Shown here piece by piece: positions 8,090 through 17,544 of a DNA stretch of 64,000 nt. How positions within the stretch are numbered: position 1 is the first letter of the stretch; every line of letters starts with the position of its first letter. The DNA is from Pseudooceanicola nanhaiensis DSM 18065 (lineage in GTDB: Bacteria; Pseudomonadota; Alphaproteobacteria; Rhodobacterales; Rhodobacteraceae), in contig NZ_JHZF01000013.1 of NCBI RefSeq assembly GCF_000688295.1, positions 248,001 to 312,000 on the forward strand, given 5' to 3'. Both the position numbers and the translations under genes were made by a program. The notes under the pieces are model-generated. The model searched no databases and was not told the origin of the DNA. It saw only the letters and a program-made list of their open reading frames with translations.

Positions 8090-9277
8090 TCAGAGCTCCA
8101 GCACGGCTTTCGACAGGATGTTCCGCTGGATCTCGTTGGACCCGCCGAAAATCGAGGTCTTGCGGTTGTTGAAGTAGCGCGCGGCATTGTTCGCCTCGCT
8201 CGCCGGGGCGAGCGCGAGGTTGCCGTCGGTGATATGGCCCGGGAAGGGCGCGGCCGACGGGCCGAGGGCGCGACGGGCGAGGTCCTTGAGCTCCTGGTTG
8301 ATCACCGTGCCCTTGATCTTGAGGATCGAGGTCTCGGCCCCCGGGGCCCCCTGTTTCTGCGCCTTGAAGAGCATCCGCAGGTTGGTGATCTTCATCGCCT
8401 CGAGGTCGACCTCGACCTGCGCGATGCGGGCGGCGAAGAGCGGGTCCTCGATCAGCGGCTTGCCCGAACGCATGGTCTTGCGCGCCAGGGCCTTGACCTC
8501 TTCCAGCGACTGCATCGACGCGCCCACCCCGGCGATGCCGGTGCGTTCGTGGGTCAGCAGGTACTTGGCGATGGTCCAGCCCTGGTTCTCCTTGCCGACG
8601 AGGTTCTCGACCGGGACGCGCACGTCGGTGAAGAACACCTCGTTCACCTCGTGACCGCCCTCGATCAGCTTGATCGGGCGCATCTCGATCCCGGGGGTCT
8701 TCAGGTCCACCAGGATGAACGAGATGCCTTCCTGCTGCTTCACGTCCGGATCGGTCCGGCAGAGGCAGAAGATCCAGTCGGCGTGCTGGCCCAGCGTGGT
8801 CCAGGTCTTCTGGCCGTTGATCACGTAGTGATCGCCGTCACGCACCGCGCGGGTCTTGAGCGAGGCAAGGTCGGAACCCGCGCCCGGCTCGGAATAGCCC
8901 TGGCACCACCAGTCGTCGCCGTTCAGGATGCGCGGCAGATAGTAATCCTTCTGCTCCTGCGTCCCGAACTTCTGCAGCACCGGGCCCAGCATGTTCAGGC
9001 CGAAGGGCACGATCCGCGGGGCATAGGCGCGGCAGCTTTCCTCGTCGAAGATGTGCCGCTGCACCGGGGTCCAGCCCGGCCCGCCGTATTCCTCGGGCCA
9101 GGTCGAGGCGAGCCAGCCCTTCTCGTTCAGGATCGCGTGGTAGCGCTCCATGTGCTCCTTGGTCAGCTCACCGCCGTTCTTCACGGCGTCCGAGATTTCC
9201 TTGGGCAGGTTCTCCCTGAAGAAGTCGCGCACTTCCTGGCGGAAGGCGTTTTCCTCGTCGGTAAAGGTCAGATCCAT
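8090..9277 (-). CDS. Acyl-CoA dehydrogenase (long partner)
   Basis: A 395-residue acyl-CoA dehydrogenase with an N-terminal helical domain, a central FAD/substrate beta domain containing CQGYSEPGAGSDLAS and NGQKTWTT, and a C-terminal helical domain ending in IFGGSNEIQRNIL. It catalyses alpha,beta-dehydrogenation of acyl-CoA and passes electrons to electron-transfer flavoprotein. It begins 3 bases downstream of the FadB-like gene and ends 3 bases before the second dehydrogenase gene. With its neighbours it supplies steps one to three of beta-oxidation; a thiolase is not in this operon. Confidence 0.93.
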   Translation of the reverse strand: MDLTFTDEENAFRQEVRDFFRENLPKEISDAVKNGGELTKEHMERYHAILNEKGWLASTWPEEYGGPGWTPVQRHIFDEESCRAYAPRIVPFGLNMLGPVLQKFGTQEQKDYYLPRILNGDDWWCQGYSEPGAGSDLASLKTRAVRDGDHYVINGQKTWTTLGQHADWIFCLCRTDPDVKQQEGISFILVDLKTPGIEMRPIKLIEGGHEVNEVFFTDVRVPVENLVGKENQGWTIAKYLLTHERTGIAGVGASMQSLEEVKALARKTMRSGKPLIEDPLFAARIAQVEVDLEAMKITNLRMLFKAQKQGAPGAETSILKIKGTVINQELKDLARRALGPSAAPFPGHITDGNLALAPASEANNAARYFNNRKTSIFGGSNEIQRNILSKAVLEL

Positions 9278-9280
9278 GGC

Positions 9281-11377
9281 TCAACCCTCCTTGTTGAGAT
9301 CAGCGAACGTGGTGCCGTCCGCGGCCATCTTGCGCAGGAGCTCCGGCACCTGCCAGTAGTTCGGGTCTTCTTTCGCATATGCTTCGATCCGGCGCACCAG
9401 TTCCTCGGCGCCGATCGTGTCCGCGTAGTGCAGCGGGCCGCCGCGGAACCGCGGGAAACCGTAGCCGAACAGGAAGACCATATCGACATCCACGGGCCGC
9501 TTGGCCGTCCCGTCTTCCACGACGCGCGCGGCTTCCGAGATCATCGCCGTCATGTAGCGGTCGACGATTTCCTCGTCGGTGAAGCTCTGGGGCGTGATCC
9601 CCTTCTCGGCGCGGACCTCGTCGATGATCGTCTCGACCTCGGGGTTCGGCACCGGACGGCCGGCGTCGTAGAGGTAATACCCCTTGCCGGTCTTGCGCCC
9701 GTACCAGCCCTTTTCGGCGATCCGGTCGGCCACGTCGCCACCGTAGCGCGCGTTCGGGTCGAGCCCCTCTTCCTTCATCCGCTGGCGGTTCATGTAGCCG
9801 ATGTCGAGCCCGGCGAGGTCGCCCACCTTGTGCGGACCCATGGCGAGGCCGAAGCGCTCGAGCGCGTCATCCACCTGCTGCGGCGAGGCGCCGTCGAGCA
9901 CGAGGAAGGCGTTGACCTTGCTGTAATGCCCAAGGATCCGGTTGCCGATGAAGCCGTCGCAGACCTGGGCCAGCACGCCGACCTTCTTGAGCCGCTTGGC
10001 CAGCGCGAAGCCCGTCGCCAGCACGTCGGGCGCGGTCTTGGCGCCCTGCACGATCTCGAGCAGGCGCATCACGTGGGCGGGCGAGAAGAAGTGCAGGCCC
10101 AGCACGTCCTCGGGGCGCGAGGTCATCTCGGCGATCTTGTTCACGTCGAGATAGGATGTGTTCGACGCGAGGATCGCGCCCTTCTTGCAGATCGTGTCGA
10201 GCTTGCCGAAGATCTCCTTCTTGATCTCCATCTTCTCGAACACCGCCTCGATCACGAGGTCAACGTCCGCCAGATCCTCCATCGCGAGGCTCGGCTCCAG
10301 CATGGCCAGCGCCGCATCGCGCTTCTCGGCACTCATCTTCCCGCGGGAGACGGCGCCGTCGAGGTTCTTGGTGATCGTGGCGACGCCCCGGTCCAGACCT
10401 TCCTGCGCGACCTCGATCAGCCGCACCGGGATGCCCGCCATCAGGCAGGAGGTGGTGATGCCCGACCCCATCGTACCGCCGCCGATCACGCCGATCTTGT
10501 CGAGCGGGCGGGTGTCGCCCTTCGCCTCGGGGATGTTCGACACGGCGCGTTCGCCGAAGAAGGCGTGGATCAGGCCGGCGCGCTGCGGGGTCTGCATGCA
10601 GTCGATGAAGCACTGCCGCTCGACCTTCAGGCCCTCTTCAAGGGGTTTGTTGCAGGCGGCGACCGCCTCCACGCATTTGACCGGAGAGATCAGGTGCGGG
10701 TTCTTCTTCTTCACCCCCGCCAGCGTCTCCTCGATCACCTTGGCGTCGTAGTCCGCCGTCAGGTTCTTGGTCTTGCGGGTCGAGAGCTTGCCCGCCAGCA
10801 CGTCCTGCGCCGCGGCCAGAGCCACGTCGCGCGGCTCACCGGACATGACGCGGTCCACCGCGCCCTTCTCGAGCGCCTCCTTCGCCGGGACCTGCCGCCC
10901 CGACAGGATCACGTCGAGCGAGAACGGCAGACCGGAGAGACGCGGCAGCCGCTGCGTGCCGCCGGCGCCCGGGAGAAGACCCAGAAGCACTTCCGGCAGG
11001 CCGATCTTGGCGCCCTCGATGGCGACGCGGGCATGGGTGGCGAGCGCCAGTTCCAGCCCGCCGCCAAGCGCGGTGCCGTGGATGACCGAGATCACGGGGA
11101 TCTCGCTGTCCTCGATCTGGTTCAGCACGTCGGGCAGCGACGGCGGCAGCGGGGTCTTGCCGAATTCCTTGATGTCCGCGCCCGCGACGAAGGTCCGGCC
11201 CGCGCAATAGATCGCGATGACCTTGGCCGAGGTGCCGATCTGCGCCATCGCGTCCAGCAGCCCCTGCCGGACGGCCTGCCCGGTCGCGTTCACCGGCGGG
11301 TTGTCGATGCAGATGAGGGCGACATCGCCCTCCTGCCCGATCGAGATCACGTCGTTGATGCTGGTGGTTTCGGCCAT
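9281..11377 (-). CDS. Bifunctional enoyl-CoA hydratase / 3-hydroxyacyl-CoA dehydrogenase
   Basis: A 698-residue FadB/FadJ-type multifunctional protein. The N-terminal crotonase domain (about 1-190) has the oxyanion motif AGADIKEF (65-72) and the two active-site glutamates in GGGLEL (E109) and GLPEVLLG (E129). A linker leads to the NAD-binding domain with GVIGGGTMGSG (296-306) and the dehydrogenase histidine in GLHFFSPAHVM, then two C-terminal 3HCDH domains. It hydrates trans-2-enoyl-CoA and oxidises the 3-hydroxy product. It is the first gene of the minus-strand fad operon. A GCAA-rich repeat upstream may be its regulatory site. Confidence 0.95.
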   Translation of the reverse strand: MAETTSINDVISIGQEGDVALICIDNPPVNATGQAVRQGLLDAMAQIGTSAKVIAIYCAGRTFVAGADIKEFGKTPLPPSLPDVLNQIEDSEIPVISVIHGTALGGGLELALATHARVAIEGAKIGLPEVLLGLLPGAGGTQRLPRLSGLPFSLDVILSGRQVPAKEALEKGAVDRVMSGEPRDVALAAAQDVLAGKLSTRKTKNLTADYDAKVIEETLAGVKKKNPHLISPVKCVEAVAACNKPLEEGLKVERQCFIDCMQTPQRAGLIHAFFGERAVSNIPEAKGDTRPLDKIGVIGGGTMGSGITTSCLMAGIPVRLIEVAQEGLDRGVATITKNLDGAVSRGKMSAEKRDAALAMLEPSLAMEDLADVDLVIEAVFEKMEIKKEIFGKLDTICKKGAILASNTSYLDVNKIAEMTSRPEDVLGLHFFSPAHVMRLLEIVQGAKTAPDVLATGFALAKRLKKVGVLAQVCDGFIGNRILGHYSKVNAFLVLDGASPQQVDDALERFGLAMGPHKVGDLAGLDIGYMNRQRMKEEGLDPNARYGGDVADRIAEKGWYGRKTGKGYYLYDAGRPVPNPEVETIIDEVRAEKGITPQSFTDEEIVDRYMTAMISEAARVVEDGTAKRPVDVDMVFLFGYGFPRFRGGPLHYADTIGAEELVRRIEAYAKEDPNYWQVPELLRKMAADGTTFADLNKEG

Positions 11378-11498
11378 GGGTGCCCTCCGGATACAGTCAT
11401 GGGGAGCACACGGGGCGTACGATGGATCGCGTCCCGGCTCCTCCCCTGTCGCGCGGCAAGGTATGCCGCGCGGCGAGGGAGGTCAATAAATGGAAATC

Positions 11499-11523
11499 AG
11501 TTTTGCATTGCAGAAAATTGCAG
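11499..11523 (-). promoter_or_regulatory. Possible operator upstream of the fad operon
   Basis: In an AT-rich pocket of an otherwise GC-rich region the minus strand reads CTGCAATTTT then CTGCAATGCAAAAC, giving repeated TGCAA half-sites. In alphaproteobacteria and actinobacteria, short-chain acyl-CoA regulators of the PccR/RamB type bind TTTGCAAA-like sites. That link is an analogy; the sequence shows only the repeats and their position upstream of the fadB-like gene. Confidence 0.35.
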
Positions 11524-11530
11524 CGCCAGA

Positions 11531-11812
11531 TCAGAGCGGCAGGAGGCTCTGCCGTTTCGGGACCAGCCGCTCGGTCTCTTCCTCCTCCGACTGCACCGGC
11601 AGGGGGCCGCAGACCGGCGCCTCTCCGGACCACTGGGTCTTGCCGCAGAGCTGGAGCCCGCCGCCGTCGCGGTCGATGGTGATCACGCTGACGAAGGGAT
11701 GGCCCGTGGGCGCCGTCAGCCTGGGCGCGCCGCGCGCGATGTCCGACTGGGCCTGCGCCGCGCCGGCGATGGTGAGCGCGGAAACCGCGCCGAGAAGTAG
11801 GGTCCGGGTCAC
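11531..11812 (-). CDS. Small exported protein of unknown function
   Basis: A small protein of 93 residues if started at the GTG at 11812, or 105 if started 36 bases further upstream. From the GTG the sequence is an ordinary Sec signal peptide, TRTLLLGAVSALTIAGAAQA, with an AQA cleavage site. The mature part of about 70 residues has two cysteines (LQLCGKTQW and APVCGPLP), which could form one disulfide, and an acidic stretch SEEEETE near the C-terminus. I do not recognise the family. The gene sits upstream of the fad operon on the same strand but has no evident link to it. Confidence 0.6.
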   Translation of the reverse strand: MTRTLLLGAVSALTIAGAAQAQSDIARGAPRLTAPTGHPFVSVITIDRDGGGLQLCGKTQWSGEAPVCGPLPVQSEEEETERLVPKRQSLLPL

Positions 11813-11902
11813 TCTCTCGTGCCTCCTGTTGACGTCTGGGCCCGACATACGCCCTGCGGCACCGGATGTTGCGTGACAAAGCCGTTCATCGGCCGTGAGC
11901 GG

Positions 11903-13603
11903 TCAGGAGATGATCTCGAATTTCGTCACGTCGACCATGCCGCGGTCGGTGATCTTCAGCGCCGGGATCACCGGCAGGGCGAGGAAGGCAAGCTGGAGGA
12001 ACGGCTCCTCGAGCGTCACGCCAAGCGCCCTGGCCGCGGCCCGGAGCACGACGAGGTCGTCATGCACCGCCTCGAAGGGCGCAAGGCTCATCAGCCCGGC
12101 GACCGGCAGCGGCAGCTCGGCCTGCACGCGGCCGCCTTCGACGACGACGAAGCCGCCCTCGATCTGGCCCAGCCGGTTCGCGGCCAGCGCCATGTCGTCG
12201 TACTCCACGCCGACCACGGCGATGTTGTGATGATCGTGGCAGACGGTCGAGGCGATCGCGCCCCGCTTCATCCCGAACCCCCGGACGAAGCCGGTGGCGA
12301 TGTTGCCGTTCCTGCCGTGCCGCTCGATCACCGCGATCTTCACGAGGTCGCGGGACGGGTCGGGCCGCTTGTCGCCGTCCTCGACCGGGATCTCCTCGTG
12401 CAGGTGCTCGGTGATGATCTTGCCGTCGATGATCCCGATCACGTCGGTCTCGCTGCGGTTGGCCGTGCTGCGGAAATCCTCGGGCGTGACCACCGGCGCC
12501 TCGACCGAGTTCCGGCCCACGGGCGCCACCGGCCGCCGTTTCGCGAAGGCCGTCTCCTCAAGCAGGACGCCGCCCGCGAAGACCATGCCGGCGCGGCAGG
12601 TCGCAAGCTCGTCCAGCACCACGATGTCCGCGCGCTTGCCCGGCGCGATCTGGCCCCGGTCCTTCAGCCCGAAGGCCTCGGCCGCCGAGAGGCTCGCCGC
12701 GCGATAGACGGCGAGCGGCGGGCAGCCCAGCCGGATCAGCTCCCGGATCATGTAGTCGAGATGCCCGTGCTCCCCGATGTCGAGCGGGTTCCGGTCATCG
12801 GTGCACAGGCACATGTAGGCGCTGGTCACATCCGTCAGCAGGGGCTGCAAGGCATGCAGATCCTTCGAAACAGAGCCTTCCCGGATCAGCACCCGCATCC
12901 CCTTCTGCAGCTTCTCGCGCGCCTCCTCGGCGGTGGTCGCCTCGTGCTCGGTCCGGATGCCGGCCGCGACATAGGCGTTCAGGTCCTTCCCCACGAGCTG
13001 CGGGCAATGGCCGTCGATATGCCGCCCCCGGAAAGCCTCGAGCTTGGCCATGCAACCGGGGTCCTGGAAGATCACGCCGGGGTAGTTCATGAACTCCGCC
13101 AGACCGATCACGGCCGGGTCGTCCATCAGCGGCGTCAGATCCTCGGCCATGATCTCGGCCCCCGCCGTCTCCATGTGCGAGGACGGGACGCAGGAGGACA
13201 GGTTCACGCGGATGTCGATCACGGTCTCGCGGGCACAGGCGAGGAAATACTCGATCCCCGCCACGCCGATCACGTTGGCGATCTCGTGCGGGTCGCAGAT
13301 CGCGGTCGTCACCCCCCGCGGCCCGACGCAGCGGTCGAACTCGTGCGGCGTCACCAGCGAGCTCTCGATGTGTAGATGCGTGTCTATGAAGCCGGGAACG
13401 AGCGTTTTGCCGGTGACGTCGATCACCTCGCGCCCCTCGTAGGCGGCCCCGATCCCCACCACCGTGTCGCCGCAGATCGCCACGTCGCCGTCGATCATCG
13501 AGCCGGTCACCACGTCCAGCACCCGCCCGCCGCGCAGGACCCTGTCGGCGGGCACGTCGCCGCGGCCTTGCGAGATCAGGTCGGACAGGGAGGGACGTGT
13601 CAT
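11903..13603 (-). CDS. ade: Adenine deaminase
   Basis: A 566-residue amidohydrolase of the Ade family, converting adenine to hypoxanthine and ammonia for purine salvage. Seen: the metal-binding motif [10 protein letters not shown] (H76 and H78), DPHEIANV, the catalytic barrel motifs, and the long C-terminal domain characteristic of this family with the segment [13 protein letters not shown]. The ATG at 13603 gives [10 protein letters not shown] and the usual length of 560-600 residues. It is transcribed divergently from aroQ and stands alone. Confidence 0.93.
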   Translation of the reverse strand: MTRPSLSDLISQGRGDVPADRVLRGGRVLDVVTGSMIDGDVAICGDTVVGIGAAYEGREVIDVTGKTLVPGFIDTHLHIESSLVTPHEFDRCVGPRGVTTAICDPHEIANVIGVAGIEYFLACARETVIDIRVNLSSCVPSSHMETAGAEIMAEDLTPLMDDPAVIGLAEFMNYPGVIFQDPGCMAKLEAFRGRHIDGHCPQLVGKDLNAYVAAGIRTEHEATTAEEAREKLQKGMRVLIREGSVSKDLHALQPLLTDVTSAYMCLCTDDRNPLDIGEHGHLDYMIRELIRLGCPPLAVYRAASLSAAEAFGLKDRGQIAPGKRADIVVLDELATCRAGMVFAGGVLLEETAFAKRRPVAPVGRNSVEAPVVTPEDFRSTANRSETDVIGIIDGKIITEHLHEEIPVEDGDKRPDPSRDLVKIAVIERHGRNGNIATGFVRGFGMKRGAIASTVCHDHHNIAVVGVEYDDMALAANRLGQIEGGFVVVEGGRVQAELPLPVAGLMSLAPFEAVHDDLVVLRAAARALGVTLEEPFLQLAFLALPVIPALKITDRGMVDVTKFEIIS

Positions 13604-13727
13604 GAATTCACCATGGGAAGAAGAGCTTCCGCCACAGGTGAGCCGAAAGCGCCGGCCCTGTCCAGATCGGCCATTGCACCATGCGGGCTTGCATGGCAGG
13701 TCTCGGCCAGACCAGCGGAACCCTGAC

Positions 13728-14165
13728 ATGGCGAAAATCCTGATCCTCAACGGGCCGAACCTGAACCTGCTCGGCCAGCGGCAGCCCGAGATCTACGGCG
13801 CCACGACCCTGTCCGACATCGAGGCCTCCTGCGCGAAACTGGGACAAAGCCTCGGGTTCGAGACGGAATTGCGCCAGTCGAACCACGAGGGCGTGCTGGT
13901 CGACTGGATCCACGAGGCGCGGGGCACCACGGCCGGGATCGTCATCAACCCGGGCGCCTATTCGCACACCTCCGTCGCGATCCTCGACGCGCTGAACGCC
14001 TACGAGGCGCCGGTGATCGAGGTGCATATCTCGAACATCCACAAGCGCGAGGCCTTCCGGCACCATTCCTTCGTCTCGACCCGCGCCGAAGCGGTGATCG
14101 CCGGCTGCGGCCCGCACGGCTACGAGCTGGCCCTCCGACACCTCGCGGTGATCGCCGGGGCATGA
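13728..14165 (+). CDS. aroQ: 3-dehydroquinate dehydratase, type II
   Basis: A 145-residue type II dehydroquinase of the shikimate pathway, usually a dodecamer in the cytoplasm. Family motifs are all present: [18 protein letters not shown] with the catalytic tyrosine at Y23, [16 protein letters not shown] and REAFRHHS. The gene overlaps the following membrane-protein gene by four bases (ATGA), an unusual partner. Confidence 0.96.
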   Translation: MAKILILNGPNLNLLGQRQPEIYGATTLSDIEASCAKLGQSLGFETELRQSNHEGVLVDWIHEARGTTAGIVINPGAYSHTSVAILDALNAYEAPVIEVHISNIHKREAFRHHSFVSTRAEAVIAGCGPHGYELALRHLAVIAGA

Positions 14166-15580
14166 GCGGACCCGCGCCGCAGCCCGGCCTGGACATCCGG
14201 CTGACCGGCCCGGTGATCGTGGCGCTCACCGCGCTGGTGGCCGTCTCGCAACTGGGCGGCCCGGCCTGGGCGGGGCTGGCGGCGGCGGGCCTCTATCCCT
14301 TCCTGATCCTGCTGCTCATGCCCCGCGTCCGGCGCACGCGGCTGATCTTTCCGGCCCTGGCCGTCGTGCTGACGATCGCCGCGCTGGCGACGCGGCCGGA
14401 CTGGCCCGGGACCATCCTGTCGGCCCTCGACCGGGCGGCGTTCATCGCGGCGTTCTTCTCGGCGCTGACCTCGCTCAGGCACGCCGCCGACGGCTCTCCG
14501 GCGATCCGGACCTGCGGCATGTACCTCGCGCACCAGCCGCCGGGGCGGCGCTATATCGCGCTGTCGGCCGGCGGGCAGATGTTCGCGCTGCTGCTCAATT
14601 ACGGGGCGATCGCGCTGCTCGGCTCGCTCGCCACCGCGGCCGCGCGCGAGGAATCCGACCCCGAGATCCGCCAGCACCGGATGCGCCGCATGCTGCTCGC
14701 CGTGCAGCGCGGCTTCATCTCGATGCTGCCGTGGTCGCCGCTCGCCTTCGCGGTGGCGATCATGTCGTCGCTCATTCCCGGCGTCACCTACGGGCGCACC
14801 CTGCCCTACGCGATCTTCACCTCGGTCCTGCTGGTCGCCATCGGCTGGGCGCTGGACACGCTCTTCAAGCCGCGCCTCGCCCGCGCGGCGCCGCCGCAGG
14901 CCCGCGGCGAGGGCGAGACCTGGCGCGCGCTGCTGCCGCTCGGCGGGCTGCTGGTGCTGCTGATGACCGTCGCGCTCACCCTGCACGAGACGACCGGCGC
15001 GCGGATCACCGCGATCATGCTGGTGGTCGTGCCCGCCATCGCCGCCCTGTGGTTCACCGTGCAGGGGCCGGAGGGCGCCCGGCTCCGGCACGGCGCGCAG
15101 CGGGTGCGGGCCTATGTCGGCCTCGACCTGCCGCGCTACCGCGACGAGGTGCTGCTCCTGTCGCTCGCGGGCTACATCGGCTCGGTCGGCGCGGTGCTGC
15201 TGACGCCCCTGATCGAACAGACCGGGTTCGACCTGCATGTCCTGCCCGGCTGGGCCGTCCTCGTGGCCGTCGTCTGGCTGATGCCGCTGACCGGGCAGCT
15301 CGGGATGAACCCGATCCTGTCGGCCACGCTGATCTATCCCTTCGTGCCGGATGCGGCGGTGCTGGGGGTGACGCCGACGGCGGTCTTCATCGCCTTCACC
15401 GGGGGCTGGGCGCTCTCGGGGTCGAATTCGCCCTTCGCGGCGACGACCCTGCTTCTGGGGAATTTCGCCGGGATCTCGGCCTTCCGGGTGGGCTGGCAGT
15501 GGAACGGGGTCTACACGATCTGCTGCGGCGTCGCCCTGTCGCTCTGGGTCGCGGCGATGGCGCTTTTCGGTCTCGGATAG
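14162..15580 (+). CDS. Multi-spanning membrane protein of unknown function
   Basis: A 472-residue integral membrane protein with about 11-12 hydrophobic segments. A central cytoplasmic stretch (about 235-260) is rich in Arg and Ala. Two re-entrant-like motifs, [10 protein letters not shown] and [14 protein letters not shown], recall the paired NP/SP hairpins of ion-transporter-superfamily carriers, so an organic-acid or ion carrier is possible. No family assignment is secure. It starts inside the aroQ stop codon, so the two are translationally coupled. Coupling could point to a shikimate or dehydroquinate-related substrate, but that is inference. Confidence 0.75.
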   Translation: MSGPAPQPGLDIRLTGPVIVALTALVAVSQLGGPAWAGLAAAGLYPFLILLLMPRVRRTRLIFPALAVVLTIAALATRPDWPGTILSALDRAAFIAAFFSALTSLRHAADGSPAIRTCGMYLAHQPPGRRYIALSAGGQMFALLLNYGAIALLGSLATAAAREESDPEIRQHRMRRMLLAVQRGFISMLPWSPLAFAVAIMSSLIPGVTYGRTLPYAIFTSVLLVAIGWALDTLFKPRLARAAPPQARGEGETWRALLPLGGLLVLLMTVALTLHETTGARITAIMLVVVPAIAALWFTVQGPEGARLRHGAQRVRAYVGLDLPRYRDEVLLLSLAGYIGSVGAVLLTPLIEQTGFDLHVLPGWAVLVAVVWLMPLTGQLGMNPILSATLIYPFVPDAAVLGVTPTAVFIAFTGGWALSGSNSPFAATTLLLGNFAGISAFRVGWQWNGVYTICCGVALSLWVAAMALFGLG

Positions 15581-15644
15581 AGCCGCTTTCCCCCGCCGCC
15601 CGCGCGCCCTAGTATCGCGCCGAACTCTGACAGAAGGACCGATC

Positions 15645-16334
15645 ATGAGCCTGTTCGACCTCCCCTCCCATCCCGACGTGCCCGTGAAGGGCGAGTCCGA
15701 GGGCTATCCCGTCCGCCGCATCTTCTGCGTCGGCCGCAACTATGCCGCCCATGCCGCCGAACTGGGCAACGAGGTTCCCGAGGCGCCCTTCTACTTCACC
15801 AAGATGCCCGCCCACCTCGTGCTGAGCGGGGCCGAGCTGCCCTATCCTCCGGGCACCGCGAATTATCACCACGAGATGGAATTCGTGATCGCCATCGGCG
15901 CGCCCGTCTTCAGATGCACCCCCGAGGAGGGGCTGGCCGCCGTCTACGGCTATGCCGCGGGCCTCGACATGACGCGGCGCGACCTGCAGAACGAGGCGAA
16001 GGACCAGCGCCGGCCCTGGGACCTGTCGAAGGATTTCGAGGGCGCCGCGGTGATCGGCGAGATCACGAAAGCCGCCGAGTTCGGCCCGGTTTCCGACCAG
16101 AAGATCGTGCTGACGGTCGACGGCGAGACCCGGCAGGACGCGACGCTGGCCGAGCTGATCCACTCGGTCCCGGACGTGATCGCGCATCTCTCGGGCTACT
16201 ACCACCTGGAACCGGGCGACCTGATCTACACCGGCACGCCGGCGGGTGTCAGCGCGGTCGAGGCCGGCGCGGTGCTGGAAGGGTCGGTCGAGGGGCTCGC
16301 CCCGGTCAGTCTGACGCTCGGCGCGGCGGAATGA
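15645..16334 (+). CDS. Fumarylacetoacetate hydrolase-family protein (fumarylpyruvate hydrolase-like)
   Basis: A 229-residue FAH-domain hydrolase. It has the entry motif FCVGRNYAAHA, the metal ligands in NYHHEMEFVIAIG (paired glutamates), GYAAGLDMTRRDLQ with the third acidic ligand, and the C-terminal DLIYTGTPAGV. FAH-fold enzymes cleave C-C bonds of acylpyruvates with a divalent metal. The following gene is a maleylacetoacetate/maleylpyruvate isomerase, and the two overlap by ATGA. This pair matches the last two steps of gentisate degradation (NagK and NagL) or of homogentisate degradation. The ring-cleaving dioxygenase is not in the window. Confidence 0.88.
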   Translation: MSLFDLPSHPDVPVKGESEGYPVRRIFCVGRNYAAHAAELGNEVPEAPFYFTKMPAHLVLSGAELPYPPGTANYHHEMEFVIAIGAPVFRCTPEEGLAAVYGYAAGLDMTRRDLQNEAKDQRRPWDLSKDFEGAAVIGEITKAAEFGPVSDQKIVLTVDGETRQDATLAELIHSVPDVIAHLSGYYHLEPGDLIYTGTPAGVSAVEAGAVLEGSVEGLAPVSLTLGAAE

Positions 16335-16966
16335 AGCTCCTGGCGCGATCCGGATCCTCGGCGGCCTACCGCTGCCGGATCGCGCTGAACCTGAAGGGCA
16401 TCGCGGCGGAGATCGAGAACCTCCCCGCCGGCGCCCATCGGGACGCGGCCTATCTCTCGGTCAACCCGCAGGGCCGGATCCCGGCCCTGCTGACCGACGA
16501 GGGCGCGCTGGTCCAGAGCATGGCCATCCTCGACTATCTCGACGAGCTCGTGCCCGACCCCTCGCTCCTGCCCGAGGGGTTGCATGCGCGGGCCCGGGCG
16601 CGGGGCGTGGCGCAGATCATCGTGGCGGATGTGCATCCGCTGCAGAACGTGGGCGCAATGGAGGTGATGGGCGGGATGTTCGGCGTCGATGCGGAGGGCC
16701 AGCGGGCCTGGGCGCGGCACTGGATCGAACGCGGGCTCGCCGCCTGCGAGGCGCTGCTCGCGCGGGAGACCCATGGCGGGGCCTATGCCTTCGGCGACCG
16801 GCCCGGCCTCGCGGACCTGTGCCTCGTGCCGCAGATGCGCAACGCGGCGCGCTTCGGGGCGGATGTCTCGGGGCTGATCCGGATCAACGCGGTGACCGAG
16901 GCCTGTCTCGTTCATCCGGCCTTCGTGGCAGCGCATCCCGACCGGCATCCGGATCCGGACGGATAG
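16331..16966 (+). CDS. Maleylacetoacetate/maleylpyruvate isomerase (GST zeta class)
   Basis: A 211-residue glutathione-dependent cis-trans isomerase of the zeta GST class. The N-terminal thioredoxin-like domain has the signature SSAAYRCRIALNLKG (residues 9-23) and QSMAILDYLDE. The C-terminal helical domain follows, with FGDRPGLADLCLVPQ. It starts inside the stop codon of the FAH-family hydrolase gene (ATGA overlap), which supplies the next enzyme of the pathway. Confidence 0.9.
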   Translation: MKLLARSGSSAAYRCRIALNLKGIAAEIENLPAGAHRDAAYLSVNPQGRIPALLTDEGALVQSMAILDYLDELVPDPSLLPEGLHARARARGVAQIIVADVHPLQNVGAMEVMGGMFGVDAEGQRAWARHWIERGLAACEALLARETHGGAYAFGDRPGLADLCLVPQMRNAARFGADVSGLIRINAVTEACLVHPAFVAAHPDRHPDPDG

Positions 16967-16972
16967 GGCGCA

Positions 16973-17040
16973 GGGGGGCCAGCCCCCCGTCGGCCGGAGG
17001 CCGACTCCCCCCGGGATATTTTCGGCAAGAGGAAGCAGGC
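16973..17040 (+). repeat. Intergenic double-hairpin repeat, copy 2
   Basis: A hairpin of GGGGGG and CCCCCC arms, a second hairpin GTCGGCC-GGA-GGCCGAC, a C run, then GGGATATTTTCGGCAAGAGG and AAGCAGGC. It lies between convergent genes, just past the isomerase stop and before the thioesterase stop, so it could serve as a shared terminator. Confidence 0.75.
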
Positions 17041-17062
17041 GGGATCTGCGGCCTGTTCGGGT

Positions 17063-17443
17063 CTAATCCGAGGGGATGTGGCTGGTCGTCATCTCGATCA
17101 TGACGCGGCCGTCGGGGCGGGTGACACGGGTGCGGACGACGGAGAGGCGGCGGCCCTGTTTCACGTAATCGGCGCTTGCGGTCAGCGTGCCCTCGCGGGT
17201 GTTGGCCAGGAGGTTCGCATTCAGGTTCACGGCGAGGGGGAAGCCCGCCATGCCCTGGCGTGCCTCCCTGTCGCCCAGCACGAGGCGGGTGGCGACCACG
17301 TCGGCGAACCAGATCATCGCGCCCGCGTGGACCGTGCCGAAGGGGTTGAGGATGCCCGGCTGGACCTCCATCTCGCCGCGCGCCGTGCCATCGCCCTCGT
17401 AGCGGGCGGTGAAGTCGATGGTGCCCTCGAACCTGTCGGTCAT
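17063..17443 (-). CDS. PaaI-like hotdog thioesterase
   Basis: A 126-residue hotdog-fold protein of the PaaI/YdiI type. It has LNPFGTVHAGAMIWFAD in the central helix region, where the acidic and glycine residues of the active site lie, followed by an NLNANLLANT strand. Members hydrolyse acyl- or aryl-CoA thioesters. The start MTDRFEG at 17443 was chosen over an upstream ATG because it gives the standard domain length. It is divergent from another hotdog gene that begins 101 bases away. Confidence 0.85.
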   Translation of the reverse strand: MTDRFEGTIDFTARYEGDGTARGEMEVQPGILNPFGTVHAGAMIWFADVVATRLVLGDREARQGMAGFPLAVNLNANLLANTREGTLTASADYVKQGRRLSVVRTRVTRPDGRVMIEMTTSHIPSD

Positions 17444-17544
17444 GGCGTCCTCCGTTTTGCCGCGGCAGGCCACGGCACGAGACGGGTTGCAAGCCCGGGC
17501 CGAAGCGCGAGGATGGGCGGGATCCGCGACGGAGGAGAGAGACC

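Noticed and set aside
7103-11800. A very long plus-strand open frame of 1565 codons
   Set aside because: It runs antisense across three well-supported fad genes, is rich in His, Arg, Gly and Asp with no domain, and is explained by codon bias of GC-rich genes on the other strand.
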